Shown piece after piece: positions 22,899-31,358 of a DNA stretch of 64,000 nt (its first letter is position 1; each line of letters begins with the position of its first letter). Location: the NCBI RefSeq assembly GCF_014207445.1, contig NZ_JACHEM010000001.1:434001-498000 (forward strand), read 5' to 3'. Made by a program: the position numbers and the translations under genes. Source of the DNA: Streptomyces candidus (GTDB taxonomy: Bacteria; Actinomycetota; Actinomycetes; Streptomycetales; Streptomycetaceae). A model generated the notes under the pieces. It was not told the origin of the DNA and ran no database searches. It worked only from the letters and a program-made list of their open reading frames with translations.

Positions 22899-23567
22899 AT
22901 GTCACGCCCCACCGCCGCCCGCACCGCGCATTTCTACGCGCGTCGCGCCGCCGTCGCCGCCGGAGCGACCGCCCTCGCCGCCGCAGGCCTGCTCGCCACC
23001 TCACCGAGCGCGGTGGCCGCGCCGCCCCCGCCCGTCGACGCGGGCACCGCGCGCACCTACCTCGCCGCCCTGACCGTGCAGGCGGAAGGCACCTCGGACG
23101 GGTACAGCCGGGACAAGTTCCCGCACTGGAGCACCCAGTCGGGCGCCTGCAACACCCGCGAGTTCGTCCTGAAGCGGGACGGCAGGAACGTCGAGCAGGA
23201 CACCAGCTGCGCGGCCGTGAGAGGCAGTTGGTACTCCGAGTACGACGGCGCCACCTGGACGGCGGCCTCCGACGTGGACATCGACCACATGGTGCCGCTC
23301 GCCGAGGCATGGCGTTCGGGCGCGAGGAACTGGACGACCGCCGACCGCCAGGCCTTCGCCAACGACCTGAACCGCCCGCAGCTCATCGCCGTCACCGACA
23401 ACGTGAACCAGGCGAAGGGCGACAAGGACCCGGCCGAGTGGCTGCCGCCGCGGACCGCGTACACCTGCACATACGTCCGGATGTGGGTGCACGTGAAGCA
23501 CCACTGGAAGCTGTCCGTCGACCAGGCGGAGAAGACCGCCCTGCAGGGCGCTCTGCGGAACTGCTGA
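22899..23567 (+). CDS. Secreted HNH endonuclease (DUF1524/GmrSD-type)
   Basis: 222 residues from ATG 22899 (GGAG upstream). An N-terminal signal peptide (RRAAVAAGATALAAAGLLAT, cleavage near AVAAP) is followed by a nuclease domain with WTAASDVDIDHMVPLAEAWR, the Asp-His-x-Val-Pro-Leu catalytic motif of this HNH group, then WTTADRQAFANDLNRPQLIA and NQAKGDKDPAEW, where the conserved Asn and Lys lie. Four Cys residues could form disulphides (ACNTRE, SCAAVR, TCTY, final NC). It should degrade extracellular DNA, perhaps for nutrient recycling. It is monocistronic. Confidence 0.9.
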   Translation: MSRPTAARTAHFYARRAAVAAGATALAAAGLLATSPSAVAAPPPPVDAGTARTYLAALTVQAEGTSDGYSRDKFPHWSTQSGACNTREFVLKRDGRNVEQDTSCAAVRGSWYSEYDGATWTAASDVDIDHMVPLAEAWRSGARNWTTADRQAFANDLNRPQLIAVTDNVNQAKGDKDPAEWLPPRTAYTCTYVRMWVHVKHHWKLSVDQAEKTALQGALRNC

Positions 23568-23748
23568 GCCGCGCGGCCCCACGGAGCGGCCCGCCGGGAG
23601 CCCGGCACCCCGTGCGGCCCGTGCGGCCCCAGGCGGTCCCCGGTATCGAAGTCAGTGCGAAGTCGACGCCCGGAACTCCCCCGCTCACCTCCGTCGTTCC
23701 GTACCCTACGGGGCCGTGGCCCCGCACGGGGACGACGGAGGAGGGCAC

Positions 23749-25425
23749 ATGACCGGGCTGCGGCTGGGACCAGTACTGCGGTACGTCGACTGGGAGAACG
23801 GTGACACGGCGACCGTCTGGGTGGAGACGGACCGCCCCTGCACCGCGGAGGTCGTCTGCGAGGGCGGCGGCGGAGGCACCGCGGAAACGTTCCAGGTGGC
23901 CGGGCACCACTACGCGCTGATCGTGGTCACCGGGCTGCGACCGGGCACCTCGACGCCGTACGAGGTGCGCCTCGGCGACAGCAGGGTGTGGCCGCTGCCG
24001 GATTCCGGCTTCCCGCCGAGCACCATCGACACGCCGCTCCCCGGCGCGGACTCGGCGGTGCTCACTTTCGGTTCGTGCCGGTGGGCGGCGCCCGCCGAGG
24101 ACTCGAAGGACCCGGCGGGCCCGGACGCGCTGGACACGCTCTCGGCGCGCATCGCCCGCGACCCCGGCGGCGAGCGGCCGGACGCCCTGCTCCTGCTGGG
24201 CGACCAGGTGTACGCGGACGAGATCTCCAAGGCCACCCGGCGCTGGCTGGCCGCCCGGCGCGACCTGCGCGAGCCGCCGGGCGTGGAGGTCGCGGACTAC
24301 GAGGAGTACACCCGCCTTTACTACGAGTCCTGGCTCGACCCGGGGGTCCGCTGGCTGCTGTCCACCGTTCCCACCTGCATGATCTTCGACGATCACGACG
24401 TCATCGACGACTGGAACACCAGCGCCGCGTGGGTCGCCGACATGCGGGCCACCCCGTGGTGGCGCGAGCGCATCCTCAGCGGCCTGATGTCGTACTGGGT
24501 CTACCAGCACCTGGGCAACCTCTCCCCGGAGGACCTGGCCGCGGACGAGCTGTACGCGCGGGTACGCGCCACCGCGGACGGGACGGAGATCCTGCGCGAG
24601 TTCGCGGACCGCGCCGACCAGGACCCCGTTTCCGTGCGCTGGAGCTACCGGCGCGACTTCGGTTCCGTACGGCTGCTCATGGTGGACACCCGGGCCGCCC
24701 GCGTACTGGAGGAGGGGGCGCGGGCGATGCTCGACGAGGACGAGGCGCGCTGGCTCGCCGAGCAGGTACTGGACGACTCCCGGCGCTGCGACCACCTCCT
24801 GATCGGCACCTCGCTGCCGTGGCTGCTGCCGCCGCTGATCCACGACGCGGAGGCCTGGAACGCGGCGCTCGCGACGGGACTGCGGGGTCCGCGCTGGGCC
24901 AGGTTCGCCGAGGACCTGCGCAGGCGCTCGGACCTTGAGCACTGGGCGGCCTTCCCCGAGTCGTTCGCGCGGATGGCCCGGCTGATCGCGGAGGCGGGCA
25001 GCGGCCCGAACGCCCCGGCGACGGTGTGCGTGCTGTCGGGCGACGTCCATCACGCGTACGTGGCCGAGCCCACCGAGTGGCCGGCCGACGCGACACCGAC
25101 CACCGCGAGGGTCCTTCAGCTGACCTGCTCACCGGTGCACAACGGCATCCCGTCCTCGATCAAGCTGGGATTCCGCTTCGGCTGGAGCGCGACCGGCAGG
25201 CGGCTGGGGCGGCGACTGGCCCGGCACGGCCGGCTGGGGGAACCGCTGCTGCGGTGGCGGCGCACCGGCGGACCGTGGTTCGGGAACCAGCTGATGACCC
25301 TGACGATGCGCGGGCGCGCGTCACGGCTGCGGCTGGACCAGGCGCAGCGGCTGCGCGGCGGACAGCAGGGGGGAGGCACGGCCCGTCTCTCCACCATCAT
25401 GACCACGGACCTGACACAGGAATGA
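23749..25425 (+). CDS. PhoD-like metallophosphatase
   Basis: 558 residues from ATG 23749 (GGAGGAGGG upstream). A short N-terminal beta domain (VLRYVDWENGDTATVWVETD) precedes the PhoD-like metallophosphatase core: LTFGSCRWAAPA, DALLLLGDQVYADEIS (metal-binding Gly-Asp-Gln), CMIFDDHDVIDDWNTS (Asp-Asp-His-Asp), VRLLMVDTRAAR, LIGTSLPWLLPP and LSGDVHHAY. The C-terminal basic region (residues ~470-540) is unusual. Unlike classical secreted PhoD, there is no twin-arginine or other signal peptide, so it should act in the cytoplasm or at the membrane on phosphodiester or phosphomonoester substrates. Confidence 0.9.
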   Translation: MTGLRLGPVLRYVDWENGDTATVWVETDRPCTAEVVCEGGGGGTAETFQVAGHHYALIVVTGLRPGTSTPYEVRLGDSRVWPLPDSGFPPSTIDTPLPGADSAVLTFGSCRWAAPAEDSKDPAGPDALDTLSARIARDPGGERPDALLLLGDQVYADEISKATRRWLAARRDLREPPGVEVADYEEYTRLYYESWLDPGVRWLLSTVPTCMIFDDHDVIDDWNTSAAWVADMRATPWWRERILSGLMSYWVYQHLGNLSPEDLAADELYARVRATADGTEILREFADRADQDPVSVRWSYRRDFGSVRLLMVDTRAARVLEEGARAMLDEDEARWLAEQVLDDSRRCDHLLIGTSLPWLLPPLIHDAEAWNAALATGLRGPRWARFAEDLRRRSDLEHWAAFPESFARMARLIAEAGSGPNAPATVCVLSGDVHHAYVAEPTEWPADATPTTARVLQLTCSPVHNGIPSSIKLGFRFGWSATGRRLGRRLARHGRLGEPLLRWRRTGGPWFGNQLMTLTMRGRASRLRLDQAQRLRGGQQGGGTARLSTIMTTDLTQE

Positions 25426-25496
25426 CACAAAGGGGCCAACTACCGTAAAGCAGGCGCCACTTGGGAGTGAATTTCAGCCATGACCAGAAAGTTGAA

Positions 25497-25525
25497 CTTG
25501 CAAGCACACTGAGGCTACCTAACCT
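25497..25525. promoter_or_regulatory. Candidate regulatory motifs upstream of doxX
   Basis: A perfect octamer palindrome CTTGCAAG (25497-25504) is followed by AGGCTACCTAACCT (25512-25525), which resembles half of a DtxR/DmdR iron box with one base missing. Both are 76-104 bp upstream of the doxX start. Confidence 0.3.
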
Positions 25526-25600
25526 CCTGGCAACGCAGGTCTCTTCGAGCTGCGTACCCACCAGGCCCTCCCCAGGCCTCCACCGAGGAGTCCCCCACCC

Positions 25601-26113
25601 ATGACTGCCCCCTCCGCGCCCGCTTCCCCCTCCGGTCCCCCTCCGTCGTCCGGCCTGCCCGCACGGCTGACGGAGGCCGGGCCGTACGCGCTGGCCCTCT
25701 TCCGCTTCGTCACCGGCCTGCTCTTCGCCTGCCACGGCGCCGCCTCGCTCTTCGGGGTGCTGGGCGGTGCGGGCGGCACCGGCGGCACGGTGCCCGCCGG
25801 ATCCTGGCCGGGATGGTACGCAGCGGTGATCCAGCTGGTCGGCGGCACGCTGGTGGCCCTCGGCCTGTTCACCAGGACGGCGGCGCTGATCTCCTCCGGC
25901 TCCATGGCGTACGCGTACTTCGTGATGCACCAGCCGGAGGCGCTGTGGCCGCTGGAGAACGGCGGCGAGGCGTCCGCGATGTTCTGCTGGTCGTTCCTGC
26001 TGCTGGTCTTCACCGGACCCGGCGCGGTCGCGGTGGACCGCCTCCTGGCGTCCGGCCGCGCACGTCCTGCCGCACACCGGGACGAGCAGCGCACCCCGGC
26101 GGCGGCCGCCTGA
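25601..26113 (+). CDS. DoxX family membrane protein
   Basis: 170 residues with four membrane helices: YALALFRFVTGLLFACHGAA, WYAAVIQLVGGTLVALGLF, TAALISSGSMAYAYFVMHQP and AMFCWSFLLLVFTGPGAVAV. This arrangement, with RFVTGLLFACHG in helix 1, is typical of DoxX/SURF4-type proteins. In mycobacteria a DoxX-like protein forms a membrane oxidoreductase complex with SodA and SseA that counters oxidative stress; here no such partner is adjacent. The ATG at 25601 is preceded by GAGGAG. Candidate regulatory motifs lie about 80-100 bp upstream. Confidence 0.9.
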   Translation: MTAPSAPASPSGPPPSSGLPARLTEAGPYALALFRFVTGLLFACHGAASLFGVLGGAGGTGGTVPAGSWPGWYAAVIQLVGGTLVALGLFTRTAALISSGSMAYAYFVMHQPEALWPLENGGEASAMFCWSFLLLVFTGPGAVAVDRLLASGRARPAAHRDEQRTPAAAA

Positions 26114-26531
26114 CCCGCACGGCTGCGCCCCATGCCGCGCAGGCAGGCGTGCGGACCGATCCCGCTCGACGGTCCGCACGCCCCTTCCGCGTCACCCGGG
26201 GCGAGGCCCTGCACCGTCACGACGACGGTCGTCCCCGCACTCCGCTTCCCGGCCTTCCCCGCGCGACCTGTGCCCCCGCACCGTCGCGTGTCCCGCCCGC
26301 GGACCCGCACTCCGCGCGCCCCGTACCGCCGTCGCATCCGACGCGGCAGTCGGGTGAGCGCGCACCAGCCGGGTGGAGGCCGTCACACCTCACGACGTGA
26401 TCTCCCCGACATCAGCCGCCCCGGAAGCATCCGGACGCCGCGCCAGGCGTAGGCTGGACCGCTGTTAAGCCGCCCCTGCCGCTCCCCTCGCGACGTCGCG
26501 GCGTTGATCCAGACCCACCGGGGAGTTCGCA
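26114..26531. other. 418-bp gap without a gene
   Basis: Open frames here are short, lack ribosome sites and show no recognisable protein. The 3' part should carry the promoter of the DedA gene. A palindrome CGCGACGTCGCG lies near 26488-26499. Otherwise I see nothing specific. Confidence 0.5.
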
Positions 26532-27200
26532 GTGCTGGAGAGCCTTGGGGCGCTGACCGCAGGCCCGTGGATGTACGCGGTCGTCGGCGTCTCGATCGTT
26601 CTGGACGTGTTCCTGCCGATCCTGCCGAGCGGCGTGCTGGTGATCACCGCGTCCACCGCCGCGGCGGCGGGCGCGACCAACGCGGCCGTCCCGGACTCCT
26701 TCGCGCAGGACCTCCCCGACCTGCTCCTGCTCGCCCTGTGCGCGGCGACCGCCTCCCTGCTCGGTGACGTGGCGGCCTACCGGCTGGCCTGGCGCGGCGG
26801 AGCACGCCTGGACCGGGCCATCGCGCGCTCCCGGCGGCTGACCAGCGCCCAGGAACGACTCGGCACCGCGCTCAGCAGGGGCGGCGGCATCCTGGTCGTC
26901 ATCGCCCGCTTCGCTCCGGCCGGCCGCTCGGTGGTCTCGCTGGGCGCGGGCGCGGCGCATCGCCGGGCGAAGGAATTCGTCCCGTGGTCGGCGCTGGCGG
27001 GCGTCGCCTGGGCGGTCTACAGCGTGGGGCTCGGCTACTTCGGCGGCCAGTGGCTGGGATCGAGCTGGCTGAGCACCGGCCTGTCCGTGCTGGCCCTGTT
27101 CGTCGCGGGAGCCGTCGCGGCCTACGTGGTCCGCCGGCCCCGCACCTCCAGCCCCGCCAGCAACCTCGCCGACGCCTCGGCCACCTCCCTCACGGCCTGA
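26532..27200 (+). CDS. DedA family (VTT-domain) membrane protein
   Basis: 222 residues from GTG 26532. The VTT/DedA features are present: DVFLPILPSGVLVITASTAA near the N-terminus (re-entrant helix region), ARFAPAGRSVVSLGAGAAHR corresponding to the conserved Arg-Phe/Arg-x-x-Pro-x-Gly-Arg element, and VPWSALAGVAWAVYSVGLGY. DedA proteins are lipid scramblases or flippases needed for envelope homeostasis. The 3' end overlaps the convergent DUF2277 gene by 79 bp. A second DedA protein is encoded at 31359. Confidence 0.9.
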   Translation: MLESLGALTAGPWMYAVVGVSIVLDVFLPILPSGVLVITASTAAAAGATNAAVPDSFAQDLPDLLLLALCAATASLLGDVAAYRLAWRGGARLDRAIARSRRLTSAQERLGTALSRGGGILVVIARFAPAGRSVVSLGAGAAHRRAKEFVPWSALAGVAWAVYSVGLGYFGGQWLGSSWLSTGLSVLALFVAGAVAAYVVRRPRTSSPASNLADASATSLTA

Positions 27201-27343
27201 TCGAACACTTCCTGGTTGTGCGCGGCGGGCGCACGGAAGCCGGAGATCTTCCGTACGTACTGGAGCGCTGCGGCGGCGATCTCCTCCTCCGTGGCCTTTC
27301 CGGGAATGGCGGGCGGTCTGAGCGTCTTGATGCTGCGGCACAT
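27122..27343 (-). CDS. DUF2277 family protein
   Basis: 73 residues beginning MCRSIKTLRPPAIPGKATEE, then IAAAALQYVRKISGFRAPAA, NQEVFDQAVREVAEASARLL and a basic tail. This matches DUF2277, a short actinobacterial/proteobacterial family of unknown function that regularly starts Met-Cys-Arg-(Asn/Ser)-Ile. The ATG at 27343 was chosen for this reason; upstream extension lacks similarity. It overlaps the end of the DedA gene on the opposite strand and lies downstream of tRNA-Val. Confidence 0.9.
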   Translation of the reverse strand: MCRSIKTLRPPAIPGKATEEEIAAAALQYVRKISGFRAPAAHNQEVFDQAVREVAEASARLLAGLEVRGRRTT

Positions 27344-27446
27344 ACGGACAACGGTAGCCAGCCCCACTGACAACGGCCCCCCGCGCGGCCCGAACCCCAT
27401 TCCGCGAGGGTCCCCGCCCGCACCGCCCGCCCTCACCACCCACGCC

Positions 27447-27488
27447 GAAGGCCCTGGCCGAACGATTACTCGCTCGGCCAGGGCCTTC
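27447..27488 (-). terminator. Terminator hairpin after tRNA-Val
   Basis: 15-bp perfect arms 27447-27461 and 27474-27488 with a 12-base loop, 14 bp beyond the tRNA 3' end on the minus strand. No T-tract. Confidence 0.75.
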
Positions 27489-27502
27489 AACAGTTCTTCC
27501 GG

Positions 27503-27574
27503 TGGGCGCGGACGGTTTCGAACCGCCGACATCCGCCTTGTAAGGGCGGCGCTCTACCCCTGAGCTACGCGCCC
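27503..27574 (-). tRNA. tRNA-Val (anticodon UAC)
   Basis: On the minus strand the acceptor stem GGGCGCG (27568-27574) pairs with CGCGCCC (27504-27510), with A as discriminator. The D-arm reads TAGCTCAGGGGTAGAGC, the anticodon loop CTTACAA between paired CCGCC and GGCGG gives anticodon UAC (valine), and the T-loop GGTTCGAAACC is standard. The 3' CCA is not fully encoded (ACC followed by G). About 72 nt. A hairpin terminator follows. Confidence 0.93.
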
Positions 27575-27823
27575 GGGCATGAGGCAACAGCGTACATGGC
27601 CAGGCGGGCTGCTTCGCAATCGATCCGGCAGCGGTCCGGGAGAGGGCGGGGGGAGCCCGGGTGCCACGTCGGGGCCGGTCAGGCTGCCGGTCAGGGCTCG
27701 CGACGGCGTGTCCCGGGGGGTTACCCCCACCCCCGATGCGGTGGGCCGCCGGATCGTACGCGCACCGCCCAGATTCCTATCGTGGAGGCACACAGACCGC
27801 ACACCACAGGGGGAACGATCACC

Positions 27824-28585
27824 ATGGCCGTCAAGAAGACCCGCGCCTTCCTCGCCGCCGGCGGCGCCGTCGTCCTCGCTCTCGTCGCCACCGGCTGCGG
27901 CAGCGCGGACGCCTCCGAGGCCCCGGTGGACAGGAAGTCGTTCCCGCTGAGCGGCAAGACCCTGACCGTCGTCACGGACGACTCCCGCCTGGAACTGGTA
28001 CCCGCCGACGTCAAGGACGTAGAGGTCGAACGGCAGGTCGACGGGTGGGTGTTCCTGGGCAGCGGACCCGACCCGGTCTGGGAGATGAAGGGCGACAAGC
28101 TCACCCTGACGGTGAACTGCGACGGCCTCTCGCAGGACTGCACCGCCCGGCACAGCCTGAAGGTGCCGCGCGGCGTCGCGGTGACCGTGGACGACGACAA
28201 CGGCAACGTGCACGCCGGCGGTTTCGACACCGACATGCGGATCAGGTCCGACAACGGTGCCGTGATCGTGAAGGACATGAGCGGCAACCTGCATCTGGAG
28301 AGCGACAACGGCAAGATCGAGGGCGAGGGGCTCTCCGCGAAGTCGGTGACGGCCAAGTCCGACAACGGGCGGATCACACTGGGTTTCACCGCCGTCCCGG
28401 ACCTGGTGGAGGGCGTCAGCGACAACGGGGCCATCCGCCTCACCCTGCCGAAGTCGCCGTACAAGGTCGACGCGTCGAGCAGCAACGGCGCCGTACGGGT
28501 GGACGTCCCGAAGGCCGACAGCAGCACCCACGTGGTCAAGGCCCGCAGCGACAACGGCGAAGTCACCGTGCAAAGCGCGAACTAA
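27824..28585 (+). CDS. DUF4097 family beta-helix lipoprotein
   Basis: 253 residues from ATG 27824 (AGGGGGAACG upstream). The signal sequence ends in the lipobox LVATGC, so the protein is lipid-anchored on the outer face. The mature part contains repeated Ser-Asp-Asn-Gly units (RIRSDNGAVIVKDM, HLESDNGKIEGEG, AKSDNGRITLGF, VSDNGAIRLTL, ARSDNGEVTVQS), the right-handed beta-helix signature of DUF4097/DUF4098 proteins. Their role is unclear; they are often found beside envelope-stress regulators. No such gene is adjacent here. It is followed after 80 bp by a coiled-coil membrane protein. Confidence 0.9.
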   Translation: MAVKKTRAFLAAGGAVVLALVATGCGSADASEAPVDRKSFPLSGKTLTVVTDDSRLELVPADVKDVEVERQVDGWVFLGSGPDPVWEMKGDKLTLTVNCDGLSQDCTARHSLKVPRGVAVTVDDDNGNVHAGGFDTDMRIRSDNGAVIVKDMSGNLHLESDNGKIEGEGLSAKSVTAKSDNGRITLGFTAVPDLVEGVSDNGAIRLTLPKSPYKVDASSSNGAVRVDVPKADSSTHVVKARSDNGEVTVQSAN

Positions 28586-28665
28586 CCGGCCCGTGTGTTC
28601 GTCATTACCTGGTGGGAGAATGAATCAGCCGGGTCAGGCAGGCGGACACAGCACGGGAGAGGGAT

Positions 28666-30129
28666 GTGACGGCGATCCACGCGCAGCCGCACACGCAGCG
28701 AGTACGCCGTCGGGCCGAGCGTCGCCCCGAGCCGGAATCCCGTCCGGGATACCGGGAGCCGGGCTCCCGCCGGGCTGCACGTGCCCTTCGCGGCGGAGGG
28801 GCCCTCCGCGACGCACTGACGCTCGCGCTGCTGCCCCTCCCGCTCCTCGCGCTCGCCGTCGCCGCCACGCCCCTCGCCTTCACGGGCGGAGGCACCCGGC
28901 GGTGGTTCGGCGGGCGCAACGAGAGCGCGCGGGCCGACGCGCAGGCGGCGAAGGACGCGGCGGCGGCCGCCTTCTACGAGCTGGACACGGCACAGCGCGA
29001 CCTGCGGATCTCCATCGAGACGATCTCCGCGGTCGACAGCTCCCCCGGCGCGCAGCGCACGGCACAGCAGTTCGCCGCCCTCGGCAGGCGCATCGACGAG
29101 GCCAGCCACACCTACATCACCGCCGTCGACGCCCACGACCTGGAGCGCGACGACCTGGACGCGGGCGACGCGTCGCACGCCAGGACCGAGCTGGGCAAGG
29201 CCAAGGACGAACTGGTACGGGTCAAGGGCGAGCTCGACCGGTTCCAGCAGGGCCTCGGGCCGCTGCTCGACAAGGCGGAGACGCAGCTCGCACGGCTCGC
29301 CCCGGCGGTGGAGCGGGCCCGGCAGGGTCTGCTCGCCGCGAGCAACGCCCTGGACGCCGTACGGGCGGCGGGCCTGCGCGCGGACGACCTCGCCGCCAGG
29401 CTCGCGGCGCTCGCCCCCGAGCTGACCAAACTGAACCAGGGCGCCGGCCAGCACGGTGTGCCGGAAACCCTGGCGCGCGCCGAGCACGTGCAGCGGGACG
29501 CGGAGGCGGTACGGGCGGAAGCGGTACGGCTGCCCGAACGGGCGGCGGAGATCGACAAGCGCCTGGTGTCGCTCCGTACCCGGGCGCAGGCGCTGACCAC
29601 CCGCGCAGGCAAGGTCGATCCGGTGCTGAGCGAACTGCGCCGGCGGTTCACCGCGGCCTGCTGGCAGGACCTCCAGCAGGTACCCGACCAGGCCACGGAA
29701 AACGTGCGCCTGGCGGAGGAACGCCTCAAGGAAGCCGCACAGGCCCGCGCCGAACAGCGCTGGCCGGACGCCACGTCGCTCCTCAGTACCGTCCGTGCCC
29801 TCCTCAACGGCACCGACGAGGCCGTCTCCGCGGCGGGCGACCGTCTCCAGCGCCTCAACGCGGTCGCCAGGGACCCCCAGCAGGAGATACAGCGCACCCG
29901 CTTCGCGATCCGCGACGCCCAGCGCCTCGCGATGGCGGGACGCAACACCCCCGACCCCCGGCACGCGCGGCCGCTGGACGACGCGGTGGCCCGCCTGGAG
30001 CACGCCACCGCCGCCCTGGAGGGACGCCACCCCGACTACTGGCACTTCCTCACCGAAACGGAGGCGGTGCGCCGCACGGTGGCCCGTGTCGTGTCGGAGA
30101 TCCGCGAGGAGCGGGGCGCGGGAGCCTGA
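28666..30129 (+). CDS. Long coiled-coil protein with one transmembrane helix
   Basis: 487 residues from GTG 28666. An Arg-rich cytoplasmic leader is followed by one membrane helix (TLALLPLPLLALAVAATPLA, residues ~52-72). The remaining ~400 residues are almost wholly helical and rich in Ala, Arg, Glu and Leu with heptad patterns (RTELGKAKDELVRVKGELDR, QLARLAPAVERARQGLLAAS, AEAVRLPERAAEIDKRLVSL), implying a long coiled-coil or spectrin-like rod. No enzymatic motif is evident. Comparable streptomycete proteins are annotated only as hypothetical; a structural role at the membrane is plausible. Confidence 0.83.
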   Translation: MTAIHAQPHTQRVRRRAERRPEPESRPGYREPGSRRAARALRGGGALRDALTLALLPLPLLALAVAATPLAFTGGGTRRWFGGRNESARADAQAAKDAAAAAFYELDTAQRDLRISIETISAVDSSPGAQRTAQQFAALGRRIDEASHTYITAVDAHDLERDDLDAGDASHARTELGKAKDELVRVKGELDRFQQGLGPLLDKAETQLARLAPAVERARQGLLAASNALDAVRAAGLRADDLAARLAALAPELTKLNQGAGQHGVPETLARAEHVQRDAEAVRAEAVRLPERAAEIDKRLVSLRTRAQALTTRAGKVDPVLSELRRRFTAACWQDLQQVPDQATENVRLAEERLKEAAQARAEQRWPDATSLLSTVRALLNGTDEAVSAAGDRLQRLNAVARDPQQEIQRTRFAIRDAQRLAMAGRNTPDPRHARPLDDAVARLEHATAALEGRHPDYWHFLTETEAVRRTVARVVSEIREERGAGA

Positions 30130-30187
30130 ACGGCCGTCCCGGCGGGCATCCGCTGCCCTGGCCTGTCCGCTGCCTTAGCCTGTCCTC

Positions 30188-30406
30188 ATGCCCCGATACG
30201 AGTACCGCTGCCGCTCCTGCGGCACCACCTTCGAAGTGTCCCGTCCCATGGCCGAGTCGTCCGCCCCGGCCGCCTGCCCGGAGGGGCACGACGACACGGT
30301 CAAGCTGCTGTCCGCGGTGGCCGTGGGCGGCACCGCCGCCTCCTCGGGCCCGGCGCCCTCGGCCGGCGGGGGCGGCGGTTGCTGCGGTGGCGGCGGCTGC
30401 GGCTGA
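30188..30406 (+). CDS. FmdB-family zinc-ribbon protein
   Basis: 72 residues beginning MPRYEYRCRSCGTTFEVSRP, with a second Cys at AACPEGHDD, the CxxC...C pattern of FmdB/CxxC_CXXC_SSSS zinc ribbons. The C-terminus is Gly-rich and ends CCGGGGCG, adding further Cys residues. Family members are small putative regulatory proteins first noted beside formamidase genes; the function is unresolved. In this copy the second metal-binding knuckle is Cys-x-x-x-His-like (CPEGH) rather than Cys-x-x-Cys. Confidence 0.88.
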   Translation: MPRYEYRCRSCGTTFEVSRPMAESSAPAACPEGHDDTVKLLSAVAVGGTAASSGPAPSAGGGGGCCGGGGCG

Positions 30407-30473
30407 ACCCCCGCCTCCCGTCCGGCCCGCGGAGCCGGTTTCACCGTGCGGGCGAGAGCGTGACGTCGCTCGT

Positions 30474-31133
30474 TCACCGTTTGCGCGAGAGCGTGATGCC
30501 GTCCGACACCGGCAGCATCACGCTCTCCATCCGCCTGTCGGCCGCCACGTGCGCGTTGAACTCCTTGATGGCCGCCCCGCCCCCGGTCGCGTCCGGGTCG
30601 ACGACCGCACCGCCGTACAGCACGTTGTCGCTGACGATCAATCCGCCCTGCCGCAGCCTGGGCACCAACTCCTCCCAGTAAGCGATGTAGTTGACCTTGT
30701 CGGCGTCGAGGTAGGCGAGGTCGATGTGCGGCTCGTCCGGCATCGCCCGCAGGGTGTCCCGCGCGGGCGCGATCCGCAGTTCGATCCGGTCCGCGACCCC
30801 TGCCCGGGCCCAGGCCTCGCGGCCGTACGCCGTCCACTCCTCCGACACGTCGCAGGCGATCAGCCTGCCGTCCCGCGGCAGTGCCTGTGCCATCGACAGG
30901 GCCGAGAAGCCGGTGAAGGTCCCGACCTCGACGATGTGGCGCGCACCGGTCAGCCGCACCAGGAAGGCCAGCAACGGCCCCTGTTCCTCGGCGGACTGCA
31001 TCATGGCGGAGTCCGGGAACCGCTCCCAGGTCGTCCTGATCAGCTCCCGCTGCACCGCGTCCAACGGCGGGTTGTGCGCGAGGACGTAGGCGTACAGCTC
31101 GTCGGTGATCTTCGTGGTGTTGCCCTTGCTCAT
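30474..31133 (-). CDS. SAM-dependent O-methyltransferase (methyltransferase-3 family)
   Basis: 219 residues from ATG 31133. It shows the catechol/caffeoyl-CoA O-methyltransferase pattern: IVEVGTFTGFSALSMAQALP (motif I), LIACDVSEEWTAYGREAWAR (acidic residue binding the ribose of SAM), IDLAYLDADKVNYIAYWEEL (metal-binding Asp residues), and GGLIVSDNVLYGG (Asp-Asn metal ligands). It probably methylates a catechol-like or other hydroxylated aromatic metabolite in a Mg2+-dependent manner. It is monocistronic and divergent from the DedA gene at 31359; a block of tandem repeats sits in the gap. Confidence 0.92.
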   Translation of the reverse strand: MSKGNTTKITDELYAYVLAHNPPLDAVQRELIRTTWERFPDSAMMQSAEEQGPLLAFLVRLTGARHIVEVGTFTGFSALSMAQALPRDGRLIACDVSEEWTAYGREAWARAGVADRIELRIAPARDTLRAMPDEPHIDLAYLDADKVNYIAYWEELVPRLRQGGLIVSDNVLYGGAVVDPDATGGGAAIKEFNAHVAADRRMESVMLPVSDGITLSRKR

Positions 31134-31252
31134 GCGCTGCTCCCCAGATACCCGAGTACGGCCAGCATCCGGCGACCTTATCCATGGCTCTCGCCCGGAC
31201 CGGGCTTGTTGCAGACCGTGTTGGCGTGTCGCTCGTACGGGGAGCGGACGAC

Positions 31253-31299
31253 AACCCCCGCAACCCCCGCAACCCCCGCGGCGCACCGCGGCGCACCGC
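31253..31299. repeat. Short tandem repeats: AACCCCCGC x3 then GGCGCACCGC x2
   Basis: Three perfect 9-mers (31253-31279) are directly followed by two perfect 10-mers (31280-31299) in the divergent gap between the O-methyltransferase and DedA genes. Such arrays are prone to slippage and could alter promoter spacing. Confidence 0.8.
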
Positions 31300-31358
31300 G
31301 CCCGTTCCGGCGGTCTTCTTCAGTGTGCGTTCAGGGACGGGCCTCTAGCGTGGAACGC

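Noticed and set aside
26132-26452. 106-codon open frame in the gap between doxX and dedA
   Set aside because: Arg/Pro-rich composition, no ribosome site and no recognisable protein pattern; looks like a chance frame in G+C-rich DNA.
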